Of a stretch of 64,000 nt of DNA, positions 8,195 through 15,405 are shown piece by piece (within the stretch, counting starts at the first letter, position 1; every line of letters begins with the position of its first letter). The translations under genes were made by a program, and so were the position numbers. Where the stretch lies: the NCBI RefSeq assembly GCF_000753735.1, contig NZ_JPIN01000013.1, positions 88,886 through 152,885 on the forward strand, written 5' to 3'. A model generated the notes under the pieces. It did no database searches. It saw nothing but the letters and a program-made list of their open reading frames with translations, and had not been told where the DNA came from. Origin of the DNA: Pseudidiomarina atlantica (GTDB taxonomy: Bacteria > Pseudomonadota > Gammaproteobacteria > Enterobacterales > Alteromonadaceae).

Positions 8195-8740
8195 TCACCC
8201 AATCCGTGATAGTTTTAACAAAGTTCTAAGGTCTGAAAGCAAGTTTTTCGCTTCGGCACGCATGGTGGGTTCGTCTGCATGTGTAGGGTAATGCAATACT
8301 GCAGTACCAAGCGGGTCAACGATAAAAAGACGATATGCGGGAATACTGTCGAGCTGTTCCACAATTGCTGGCGCAACGATAGTTTCGACCAAAGGTGTTT
8401 GGCTAAAGTCGAAGCTCAGTTCAGCGCGGCTCAAGACGATAGGTTTCACCCGATGGCTTTCTTTGCCAAGTGCCACATCAAGTTGATTGATTGCGTAAAA
8501 ACCTTGTTCACAGGGCGCCCCGCAGGCATCGTCGGCAATCAATACGACGCGCCAGCCATCGGGTAATTGAGCGTTCGTCGTTTCATCAAGGGTAACTGCA
8601 GGTTGCACCATAGTCCCTTTATTGGTGGCGCCACCTTGATACCAGCTTTGGTCAAGCACGAACTTTGCGCCGATGACCGGCAACACAAAAGCAAGTGCAA
8701 CGCCAATCAGCGTTAAACGAGATTTTTTGACAGAAGTCAT
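8195..8740 (-). CDS. Membrane-anchored CxxxC protein of the cytochrome oxidase cluster (unnamed)
   Basis: A 181-residue protein with one N-terminal transmembrane segment (residues 9-28) and a periplasmic domain. A C73-x3-C77 motif lies in DDACGAPCEQGF, and a C-terminal stretch reads YRLFIVDPLGTAVLHYP. The spacing of the cysteines and the late FIVDPLG strand resemble SCO/thioredoxin-fold copper chaperones, but I see no obvious third histidine ligand in the usual place, so this is inference. Family members at this place in marine gammaproteobacteria are usually annotated only as hypothetical. The start chosen (8740) overlaps the SURF1 stop as ATGA and has AGGA upstream; an ATG two codons earlier is possible. 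Co-translation with SURF1 and ctaA argues for an oxidase assembly role. Confidence 0.75.
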   Translation of the reverse strand: MTSVKKSRLTLIGVALAFVLPVIGAKFVLDQSWYQGGATNKGTMVQPAVTLDETTNAQLPDGWRVVLIADDACGAPCEQGFYAINQLDVALGKESHRVKPIVLSRAELSFDFSQTPLVETIVAPAIVEQLDSIPAYRLFIVDPLGTAVLHYPTHADEPTMRAEAKNLLSDLRTLLKLSRIG

Positions 8741-9462
8741 GCACATTCCTTTTTTGTTTTCGTTATGGAACGTCGGACAAGAAGCAACACCACGAACGCC
8801 GCAAACGCGAGTGAAAACCACTGCAATGCGTACGCCTGATGTTTGGCCGGGGACATGACTTGGGGCTCCCATTGTCTTGGCCAGCCATAATTTTCTTGTT
8901 CTGAGAGTAGCACTACATAGTCAGCAATTGGAAGCGTTAAGGCGTCACTTATTGCTGCTGCATTGAGCTGTTGAATGCGATAAGGATTGAGACCCGGTTC
9001 GATGACCTGATCACCCAGCATAAAGGCGTCGTCTGCCGGAAAGTACAACCAACCGCGCAACGGTTCATCAAGCTCTGGAAGCTCCACTGTCGGCAGCAAG
9101 GTACGGTCGTCACCTACTGGGATCCAGCCCAGATTGACAGGAACCAATGCTTGCCGATCTTCTGCCTCGAGCAGACCGATGACCTGATAGCCAACTTGGC
9201 CTTGATGAATTTGATTGTCGAGTAAAAGGTAGGTGCTGTGAAACTGACCACCGACCGTCACAGGTTTAAATCTTTGCGCCGTGGTGGGTTGTTGCGGTAG
9301 CGGTTGATAACTCGCATCGTTGGCAGCAGTTTGTGCCTGGGTGAAGTCGTCAAACAACAGCTGTTTTTCGGCGGCGCGATCGAGCTGCCAAAATCCGAGC
9401 TTGACCATAATCGCAATTGCCAGCAAAGTGAGTGCTGTGGCGATAATACTGCCCCATCGCAT
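8737..9462 (-). CDS. SURF1-family cytochrome oxidase assembly protein
   Basis: SURF1 helps insert heme A into subunit I of cytochrome oxidase. This 241-residue protein has the standard topology: a transmembrane helix at residues 6-24, a large periplasmic domain, and a second helix near 208-228. Family landmarks include GFWQLDRAAEKQ near the first helix, YLLLDNQIHQGQVGYQV in the middle and YALQWFSLAFA before the last helix. It starts the assembly half of the cluster on the minus strand and is separated from coxC by the opposite-strand DUF2909 gene. Its stop overlaps the start of the CxxxC gene. Confidence 0.92.
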   Translation of the reverse strand: MRWGSIIATALTLLAIAIMVKLGFWQLDRAAEKQLLFDDFTQAQTAANDASYQPLPQQPTTAQRFKPVTVGGQFHSTYLLLDNQIHQGQVGYQVIGLLEAEDRQALVPVNLGWIPVGDDRTLLPTVELPELDEPLRGWLYFPADDAFMLGDQVIEPGLNPYRIQQLNAAAISDALTLPIADYVVLLSEQENYGWPRQWEPQVMSPAKHQAYALQWFSLAFAAFVVLLLVRRSITKTKKECA

Positions 9463-9489
9463 CAGCTTGCACCTGTACAGGATTGAAAA

Positions 9490-9705
9490 ATGGTCATTAC
9501 TGCAAAAATCATCTTGGTACTACTCATGTTTTTTATGGTCTTTAATCTCGGTCGCGCGTTGTTTGTAATGCTCCGCGATGACCCTGACCAACCGCCAATG
9601 ACGCGCTTCTTAGGTCGCCGCGTCGGCGCCTCTGCGCTCGCCATTCTAATTATTGTGGTATTGCTCGCGACTGGATTACTCGAAGGTAATCCGCGACCGT
9701 ACTAA
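9490..9705 (+). CDS. Small twin-transmembrane protein, DUF2909 family
   Basis: A 71-residue protein with two hydrophobic helices (roughly 3-26 and 46-65) joined by a short polar loop (LRDDPDQPPMTRFLGRR). Length, topology and position match DUF2909 proteins, which commonly occur inside cox clusters of gammaproteobacteria. It is encoded on the plus strand between SURF1 and coxC, which are both on the minus strand, so it needs its own promoter in the 27-bp gap or within SURF1. Function is unknown; an accessory role in oxidase assembly is suggested only by its place. The stop codon lies inside a stable hairpin. Confidence 0.8.
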   Translation: MVITAKIILVLLMFFMVFNLGRALFVMLRDDPDQPPMTRFLGRRVGASALAILIIVVLLATGLLEGNPRPY

Positions 9706-9726
9706 GCTTGCGCTTAGCCGGTCGCG
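9692..9726. other. Stable hairpin between the convergent DUF2909 and coxC genes
   Basis: An 8-bp outer stem (CGCGACCG / CGGTCGCG) and a 6-bp inner stem (CTAAGC / GCTTAG) with a TTGC loop form a nearly continuous palindrome between the two convergent genes. No clear U-tract follows on either strand, so it is not a textbook intrinsic terminator. It could still end transcription or protect 3' ends in both directions. Confidence 0.6.
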
Positions 9727-9736
9727 ATGGGTGAGC

Positions 9737-10618
9737 TTACAGAACGTAAACGAAGATAAATAAACACACCCAAACCACATCAACAAAGTGCCAATACCAG
9801 CTAGTTGCTTGGAAGGCAAAGTGACTTTCCGGCGTAAAGTGCCCCTTTAAGACCCGGAAAAACATCACAATCAGCATGATGGTTCCCAAAGTCACGTGCA
9901 TGCCGTGGAAGCCAGTCAACATATAGAAGGTGTTGCCGTAAATGCCCGAATCCAGCGTCAGCCCTAATTCTTGGTAAGCATGCACGTATTCAGCGCCCTG
10001 CAGATACAAGAAGATAAGACCAAGCACAATGGTCACGGCCAAGAAGCCAGTCAGCTGCCTGCGATTATTTTTCTCAAGACCAACATGGGCAAAATGACAG
10101 GTCACAGATGAAATAATCAAGATAATGGTGTTGTATAGCGGTAAGCCCATCCAACCCATCGCACCTGACTCAGTCCCACCGGGCGTTTCCGTCAGCGGCC
10201 AGTGCGCAACGAAATCAGGCCATAAGACTGCATTCGTCATCGCATTGTTACCGGCGCCACCTAGCCATTCAACAGCGATCACGCGGGCGTAAAATAAGGC
10301 ACCGAAGAAGGCTGCAAAGAACATGATTTCTGAGAAGATAAACCATGCCATACCTTGGCGGTACGAGTGTCCGAGTTGCTTACTGTATAACCCAGACATG
10401 GATTCGTTGATTTGATCGCGGAACCAACCAAATAACATAATGAGAATGACGGCGATGCCGGCAAACAGTACATTTACGCCCCAGCCGTCGGCGTCTTTAC
10501 TTGCGTCAATCACGGTGTGACCAGCGCCGAAAGCGATAAGCCCTAAACCTATCGCACCAACGATCGGCCACGGACTTGAAGCAGGCACATAATATTTTTC
10601 GTGTTGTTGTTCTGCCAT
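9737..10618 (-). CDS. coxC: Cytochrome c oxidase subunit III
   Basis: Subunit III stabilises the aa3-type oxidase and contains no metal centre. The 293-residue protein has seven predicted membrane helices. Conserved stretches include SEIMFFAAFFGALFYAR, HVGLEKNNRR, GFHGMHVTLGTIML and the terminal WYWHFVDVVWVCLFIFVYV. GAGG precedes the ATG by 9 nt. It lies 11 bp downstream of ctaG in the run coxB-coxA-ctaG-coxC, the usual order for this group. Identification is firm. Confidence 0.97.
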   Translation of the reverse strand: MAEQQHEKYYVPASSPWPIVGAIGLGLIAFGAGHTVIDASKDADGWGVNVLFAGIAVILIMLFGWFRDQINESMSGLYSKQLGHSYRQGMAWFIFSEIMFFAAFFGALFYARVIAVEWLGGAGNNAMTNAVLWPDFVAHWPLTETPGGTESGAMGWMGLPLYNTIILIISSVTCHFAHVGLEKNNRRQLTGFLAVTIVLGLIFLYLQGAEYVHAYQELGLTLDSGIYGNTFYMLTGFHGMHVTLGTIMLIVMFFRVLKGHFTPESHFAFQATSWYWHFVDVVWVCLFIFVYVL

Positions 10619-10629
10619 TACTTAATTCC

Positions 10630-11208
10630 TCACTCCGCTGTCGGCTGAATCGCCGCCAACGCATCAGGTGTCATATTTTGTGTCATGTCGTACATAGTGT
10701 ACGACAGGGTAACCGTGTGAATGTGCTCTGGAATCTCGGGATCCAAATAAAACTGCATCGGCATAGCTGTTTCGGTACCAGCAGCCAATGGCTGTTGGTT
10801 AAAACAAAAACACTCGACTTTATTGAGATAAAGCGAGGCCTCACCAGGTGCAACTGAGGGAATTGCTTGCGCAACCATGTTGCCCCCAGTCGGATTCCGT
10901 GCCAGAAAGTTAACCACTTTGGTTTCACCTGGGTGCACTCGTACTGAGCGTACTTCAGGCTCAAATCCCCAAGGCATGCCTTTGTTCACGCGGGTGACAA
11001 ATTGCACGTTGATGGTTCTACTGGTATCCACTGCTTTGGTGTTTGCAGCCGCTTGTCCGTCAGTAAAGCGGCCGTTAAACCCGGTAAGATCACAGAACAC
11101 TTCGTACAGTGGTACCAAAGCAAAACCGAACGCGAACATACAGACCACCGTCAGCAGCAGCCGACGGATGATCTTTAGGTTATCTGGTTTGCTTGGTTGC
11201 GTGCTCAT
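10630..11208 (-). CDS. ctaG: Cytochrome c oxidase assembly protein CtaG/Cox11
   Basis: Cox11-type CtaG inserts copper into the CuB site of subunit I. The 192-residue protein has an N-terminal transmembrane anchor (about 16-36) followed by YEVFCDLTGFNG and a periplasmic immunoglobulin-like domain. The copper-binding CxC is in VECFCFNQQPL, and the conserved YTMYDMT-like C-terminal strand is present. It sits one base after the coxA stop, between coxA and coxC, as in many proteobacteria. It is the Cox11 family, not the unrelated Bacillus CtaG. Confidence 0.95.
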   Translation of the reverse strand: MSTQPSKPDNLKIIRRLLLTVVCMFAFGFALVPLYEVFCDLTGFNGRFTDGQAAANTKAVDTSRTINVQFVTRVNKGMPWGFEPEVRSVRVHPGETKVVNFLARNPTGGNMVAQAIPSVAPGEASLYLNKVECFCFNQQPLAAGTETAMPMQFYLDPEIPEHIHTVTLSYTMYDMTQNMTPDALAAIQPTAE

Positions 11209-11209
11209 C

Positions 11210-12796
11210 TCACTTCACCTCAGGTGGTGTGTCGAAGGTGTGATACGGTGCCGGTGAAGGTACCGTCCACTCAAGGCCTTCAGCACCTTCCCATGGTTTC
11301 GCTGGTGCTTTCTCACCACCACGTACACATTTGATGACCAACCATAAGAAGATCAGCTGTGACAGACCGAAGGCGAAGCCACCAATACTGACGATCTGAT
11401 TAATGTCCGCAAATTGTATTGAGTAGTCAGGAATGCGTCGCGGCATGCCTGCCAGTCCAGCAAAGTGCATTGGGAAGAACAACACGTTAACGGAAATCAA
11501 CGATGCCCAGAAGTGCAGCTTTGCAAGCCCCATGTCGTACATATGTCCAGTCCATTTGGGCAGCCAATAGTAAGCGGCTGCCATGATGGAGAAGATTGCT
11601 CCGCTCACCAATACATAGTGGAAGTGGGCTACGACAAAGTAGGTGTCATGGTACTGGAAGTCGACCGGTGTGATGGCCAGCATCAAACCAGAGAAACCAC
11701 CGATGGTGAACAAGATAACGAATGCGAGTGCGAACATCATCGGCGGTTCAAAGGTAATTGAACCGCGCCACATAGTCGCCACCCAGTTAAAGACCTTCAC
11801 CCCAGTCGGCACCGATATCAACATAGTACAGTACATGAAGAATAGCTCAGCAAACACCGGCATACCGGTGGTGAACATGTGGTGCGCCCAGACCAAGAAT
11901 GATAAGCCAGCAATGGCTGCGGTGGCGTAGACCATGGATGCGTAACCGAATAGTTGTTTTCGTGAGAACGCAGGAATAATGGCCGACACGATACCGAACG
12001 ACGGTAAGATCATGATGTACACTTCGGGGTGACCAAAGAACCAGAAAATATGCTGGAACATGACCGGGTCACCGCCACCTGCGGCATCAAAGAAACTGGT
12101 GCCGAAATATTTGTCGGTTAATACCATGGTCACCGCACCGGCCAGTACCGGCATGACTGCAATCAATAAGAACGCAGTGATAAACCAAGTCCATACGAAC
12201 AATGGCATCTTCATGTAGGTCATGCCTGGTGCGCGCATGTTCATAATAGTCACAATCACGTTGATCGCACCCATGATGGATGAGATACCCATGATATGTA
12301 CCGAGAACACGAAGAGTGCCGTTGAATCGCTACTATAAGTAGTTGATAACGGAGCGTAGAACGTCCAACCAAATGCTGGACCGCCACCTTCCATGAAAAG
12401 TGAAGCCAGCAGAATTGCGAATGCAAACGGCAGGATCCAGAAGCTCCAGTTATTCATGCGCGGTAAGGCCATGTCTGGAGCGCCAATCATCATTGGTATC
12501 ATCCAGTTTGCGAGGCCGGTAAAGGCGGGCATGACCGCGCCAAATACCATGATCAAACCGTGCACAGTAGTCATCTGGTTGAAGAAATGCGGCTCAACCA
12601 GTTGTAAGCCAGGTTGGAACAGCTCAGCACGAATGACCATTGCCATGGCGCCGCCAACCAAGAACATAATGAAAGAGAACCACAGATATAGCGAACCTAT
12701 ATCTTTATGGTTCGTGGTAAACAGCCAACGGGTAATACCCGACGGCGCGTGATGGTGATGATCGTGATGATCCATTTCGCCAACAACAGTGCTCAT
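11210..12796 (-). CDS. coxA: Cytochrome c oxidase subunit I
   Basis: The catalytic subunit, carrying heme a and the heme a3-CuB centre that reduces oxygen and pumps protons. The 528-residue protein has twelve membrane helices. The CuB histidine and its crosslinked tyrosine are in FFGHPEVYIMILP. The two further CuB histidines are in WAHHMFTTGM. The heme a3/a histidines are in YFVVAHFHYVL. A His-rich N-terminus (DHHDHHHHAPSG) precedes the first helix. GGGAGACC stands before the ATG. It lies between coxB and ctaG. Confidence 0.98.
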   Translation of the reverse strand: MSTVVGEMDHHDHHHHAPSGITRWLFTTNHKDIGSLYLWFSFIMFLVGGAMAMVIRAELFQPGLQLVEPHFFNQMTTVHGLIMVFGAVMPAFTGLANWMIPMMIGAPDMALPRMNNWSFWILPFAFAILLASLFMEGGGPAFGWTFYAPLSTTYSSDSTALFVFSVHIMGISSIMGAINVIVTIMNMRAPGMTYMKMPLFVWTWFITAFLLIAVMPVLAGAVTMVLTDKYFGTSFFDAAGGGDPVMFQHIFWFFGHPEVYIMILPSFGIVSAIIPAFSRKQLFGYASMVYATAAIAGLSFLVWAHHMFTTGMPVFAELFFMYCTMLISVPTGVKVFNWVATMWRGSITFEPPMMFALAFVILFTIGGFSGLMLAITPVDFQYHDTYFVVAHFHYVLVSGAIFSIMAAAYYWLPKWTGHMYDMGLAKLHFWASLISVNVLFFPMHFAGLAGMPRRIPDYSIQFADINQIVSIGGFAFGLSQLIFLWLVIKCVRGGEKAPAKPWEGAEGLEWTVPSPAPYHTFDTPPEVK

Positions 12797-12809
12797 AGTC
12801 AGGTCTCCC

Positions 12810-13931
12810 TTATTCGTTCATAAATGCGTTGATATCAGCAGCCTGCACTAGGTCGCCGGTGTCATTCCCCCAAGCATTACGCTCGTAGGTGACCACCGCT
12901 GCGATCTCTTGCATGGTAAGCTGATTGCCGAACGCCTGCATTGAAGTGCCAGTCTTACCATTGACCACGATGTCAATGTGACCTTGCATGTCGTTCAGCG
13001 CCATGTCTGAACCTTTCAATGCCGGGAACACACCAGGGATACCTTCACCGTTGGCTTGGTGACAGGCAGCACAACTGCCTACATAAACGCGTTCACCGAG
13101 CTCCATTGCTTCATCCATGTCCATCGACATGGCGAGCAGACGTTGCTCTTCCTCTTCGGCGCGTTGTTTAGCGGCGACTTGTTCGGCCATCCATGCATCG
13201 TACTCAGCAGGTTCTTTGGCAATAACAACCACCGGCATAAAGCCATGGTCTTTACCGCAGAGTTCAGCACATTGACCACGATAGATGCCGGGCTCATCAA
13301 CTTTGGTCCACGCCTCATTGATCATACCTGGGTTAGCATCTTTCTTGACCGCAAAGTCAGGCACCCACCAAGAATGGATAACGTCATCTGAGGTAATCAG
13401 GAAGCGCACTTTTTTACCTGTGGGGATGACCAGCGGACGGTCAACTTCAAGTAGATAGTTCTCCCCTTTATCGAGCTTGTTTTCAATTTGCTGGCGCGGA
13501 GTTGCCAACAAACTGAAGTACTCGACGTCGGTATCGAAATATTTGTAGTGCCATTTCCATTGCGAACCAGTCACCAAAACGGTGACCTCAGCTTCACTGG
13601 TATCTTCCATTGCAATCAAGGTCGAGGTGGCTGGAATCGCCATACCGATTAAGATCAGAAATGGAATGACCGTCCAAGCGATTTCAACTTTGACGTTTTC
13701 ATGGAAAGTTGCCGGTTTACGGCCTTTGGATTTGCGATGTCGAATCATGGACCAGAACATGGCCCCAAAAACGACAACACCTATCACACAACAGATATAG
13801 AAAATTGTCATGTGAAGGTCATACACGCGTTGACTAATATCAGTTACGCCTTGAGTAAGGTTTAACTGAGATCGCGCTTGGGCAGCGACAGGTGCCATCG
13901 CCACAAGCGCACTGATGAGTTTAATACTCAC
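12810..13931 (-). CDS. coxB: Cytochrome c oxidase subunit II with fused cytochrome c domain (caa3 type)
   Basis: Subunit II takes electrons at CuA and passes them to subunit I. From the GTG at 13931 the protein has 373 residues: a signal peptide (1-19), two membrane helices (about 42-62 and 85-105) and a cupredoxin domain. The CuA ligands are H186, C221, E223, C225, H229 and M232 (CAELCGKDHGFM). A C-terminal class I cytochrome c follows, with C287-x2-C290-H291 and a likely Met ligand in TSMQAFG. The GTG is preceded by AGGAG at 7 nt; an in-frame GTG at 13970 would spoil the signal peptide. The fused heme domain makes this a caa3-type enzyme. First gene of the structural operon. Confidence 0.95.
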   Translation of the reverse strand: MSIKLISALVAMAPVAAQARSQLNLTQGVTDISQRVYDLHMTIFYICCVIGVVVFGAMFWSMIRHRKSKGRKPATFHENVKVEIAWTVIPFLILIGMAIPATSTLIAMEDTSEAEVTVLVTGSQWKWHYKYFDTDVEYFSLLATPRQQIENKLDKGENYLLEVDRPLVIPTGKKVRFLITSDDVIHSWWVPDFAVKKDANPGMINEAWTKVDEPGIYRGQCAELCGKDHGFMPVVVIAKEPAEYDAWMAEQVAAKQRAEEEEQRLLAMSMDMDEAMELGERVYVGSCAACHQANGEGIPGVFPALKGSDMALNDMQGHIDIVVNGKTGTSMQAFGNQLTMQEIAAVVTYERNAWGNDTGDLVQAADINAFMNE

Positions 13932-14182
13932 GCTACATCTCCTCTCATTCTTCCGACGCGGTCGAACCACGAATACACCGAAGTGCGAGCCTGAAGAACA
14001 AAGAGGTGAGCAGAAAAAGGAACAGCATTTCTGGTCAGAAAATCGCTTTCCCTACTAACCCTTTGTTGTTTTGTATCAATGTTTATTGTTATTTATTGTG
14101 TTAGCAGTAAGCTGCCTGATCAAAATACCATGAGTAGATGAAAAAGCCACCGCTAAAGTTAAGAATTTTTTGTGATTGGAAG

Positions 14183-14210
14183 AAAAAAAAGGCTGCCGAA
14201 GCAGCCTTGC
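14183..14210 (-). terminator. Rho-independent terminator after lexA-sulA
   Basis: On the minus strand a perfect stem AAGGCTGC / GCAGCCTT with a TTCG tetraloop is followed by a T-run (eight consecutive T, two of them inside the stem). It lies 16 bp beyond the sulA stop and ends the SOS operon. The 294-bp stretch between sulA and coxB otherwise holds only A+T-rich sequence, presumably the coxB promoter region, with no gene that I can see. Confidence 0.88.
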
Positions 14211-14225
14211 AGGGTTCGTCTCAGT

Positions 14226-14642
14226 TTAGTGGAGTGGGATCTGAGACGATGGGGTATGGAACACAAAGCTATGGGTGTGGCTCACTTTGCTCGCCATTTT
14301 TACGCGTTGTGCTACGCGAGGCGATGAAAATCCAGGTAAAAAGCTCAAAACAACGCTGCTAGTTCCGGCTAGAAGTGCTTGTTCAGTAGCCCATTCGCGT
14401 TGATCGGCATCGCGCCCACCAACCCAACGAATACGCGAGCGGCTGACACCTGCATTTACCAGTTGCTGAATCACCTCCCGATTACCGCCGATGACCGTCA
14501 CCCATTGCTTGGTGCGCAAGGCGAGGGACTGAATGCGAGGCATGAAGTTGGCAAAATCTTCAGCTAATAAATGTGCTTCGTCGCCTGCGACGAAGTTGTC
14601 TACAGCAAGCTCACGGCTTGCGTGTGGGTAGTTGTATCTCAT
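14226..14642 (-). CDS. sulA: SulA-like SOS cell division inhibitor
   Basis: A 138-residue protein translated from an ATG that overlaps the lexA stop (ATGA), with GGAGC upstream; an ATG two codons earlier is possible. The core, [20 protein letters not shown], then [20 protein letters not shown], resembles the RecA-like SulA family, in which the protein binds FtsZ and halts division during DNA damage. It is shorter than E. coli SulA (169 residues), and the last ~25 residues look poorly conserved. The lexA-sulA arrangement is known from pseudomonads and other gammaproteobacteria. Control is by the two LexA boxes upstream of lexA. The call rests on core similarity plus position. Confidence 0.75.
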   Translation of the reverse strand: MRYNYPHASRELAVDNFVAGDEAHLLAEDFANFMPRIQSLALRTKQWVTVIGGNREVIQQLVNAGVSRSRIRWVGGRDADQREWATEQALLAGTSSVVLSFLPGFSSPRVAQRVKMASKVSHTHSFVFHTPSSQIPLH

Positions 14643-15259
14643 AACCATGCTCCATTTCGAATCACGCCGACCGCTAACCCTTCAATCGTAAAAAACTGTT
14701 GAGTTAAGTCGACTTGAATAGGGGAAAACTCTGGATTTTCAGGATGTAAGAGAATTAAGTTTCCTTTTCGCTCGAAACGTTTAACAGTGACATCATCATC
14801 TACACGCGCAACCACGATTTGGCCGTTGCGCGCTTCTTGAGTTTTATGAACGGCGAGTAAATCGCCATCCAAAATACCAATATCTTTCATACTCATGCCG
14901 TTTACCCGTAAGAGAAAGTCAGCATGTGGACGAAACAGGTTTTGGTCGACTTGATAGTGACTTTCGACATGTTCTTGCGCCAAAATAGGCTCACCAGCAG
15001 CGACTTGGCCTATCAAAGGGAGTCCTTCCGGAATATCTGCATCATTGGCGCCGACCAGCCGAATTCCGCGAGACATGCCTGGCATCATCTCGATCATGCC
15101 TTTTTTCGCTAGTGCCTTTAAATGTTCCTCTGCAGCATTTGCTGAACGGAAACCAAGACGCTGTGCAATTTCAGCACGGGTAGGTGGCATCCCAGTTGCG
15201 TCAATCGTGTCTTTAATAAGGTCTAAAATTTCTTGCTGTCGCGGTGTTAAAGGTCGCAT
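14639..15259 (-). CDS. lexA: SOS transcriptional repressor LexA
   Basis: LexA represses DNA-damage genes until RecA filaments trigger its self-cleavage. The 206-residue protein has an N-terminal winged helix (about 1-65). The cleavage bond is A88-G89 in QVAAGEP. The S24-like protease domain carries the catalytic pair S123 (GMSMKD) and K160 (VTVKRF). It begins the lexA-sulA operon, is divergent from plsB, and is preceded by two LexA boxes that would give autorepression. Unlike E. coli, dinF is not in this operon. Confidence 0.98.
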   Translation of the reverse strand: MRPLTPRQQEILDLIKDTIDATGMPPTRAEIAQRLGFRSANAAEEHLKALAKKGMIEMMPGMSRGIRLVGANDADIPEGLPLIGQVAAGEPILAQEHVESHYQVDQNLFRPHADFLLRVNGMSMKDIGILDGDLLAVHKTQEARNGQIVVARVDDDVTVKRFERKGNLILLHPENPEFSPIQVDLTQQFFTIEGLAVGVIRNGAWL

Positions 15260-15267
15260 GTGAATAC

Positions 15268-15283
15268 CTGTTTATCCATACAG
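15268..15283. promoter_or_regulatory. LexA box 1 (proximal to lexA)
   Basis: CTGTTTATCCATACAG fits the gammaproteobacterial SOS box CTGT-N8-ACAG exactly. It lies 8 bp upstream of the lexA start codon and 21 bp from a second box, the same double-box layout as in E. coli lexA. Confidence 0.9.
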
Positions 15284-15288
15284 TAATA

Positions 15289-15304
15289 CTGTGAGTATAT
15301 ACAG
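15289..15304. promoter_or_regulatory. LexA box 2 (overlaps the lexA -10 element)
   Basis: CTGTGAGTATATACAG again matches CTGT-N8-ACAG. It covers the predicted -10 hexamer of the lexA promoter, so bound LexA would block RNA polymerase directly. Confidence 0.92.
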
Positions 15305-15321
15305 GTGTTTTGAGATCGCAA
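15294..15321 (-). promoter_or_regulatory. Predicted sigma-70 promoter of lexA-sulA
   Basis: On the minus strand TTGCGA (15316-15321) and TATACT (15294-15299) are separated by 16 bp. Both hexamers are close to consensus, and LexA box 2 overlaps the -10 element. The start of transcription would fall between the two boxes. Confidence 0.65.
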
Positions 15322-15405
15322 CTTTTTTGCGCACTTTTTTTCTAACAGCATTGCAAAACAATCAGTGGTATCCTTTTTAGGGACTTAATTTCACGGGGGA
15401 ATGGC

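Noticed and set aside
8191..8202. TTG start for ctaA giving four more codons
   Set aside because: The ATG at 8190 begins 4 bp after the upstream stop and gives the usual ctaA N-terminus; the TTG would overlap the upstream gene without a better ribosome binding site.
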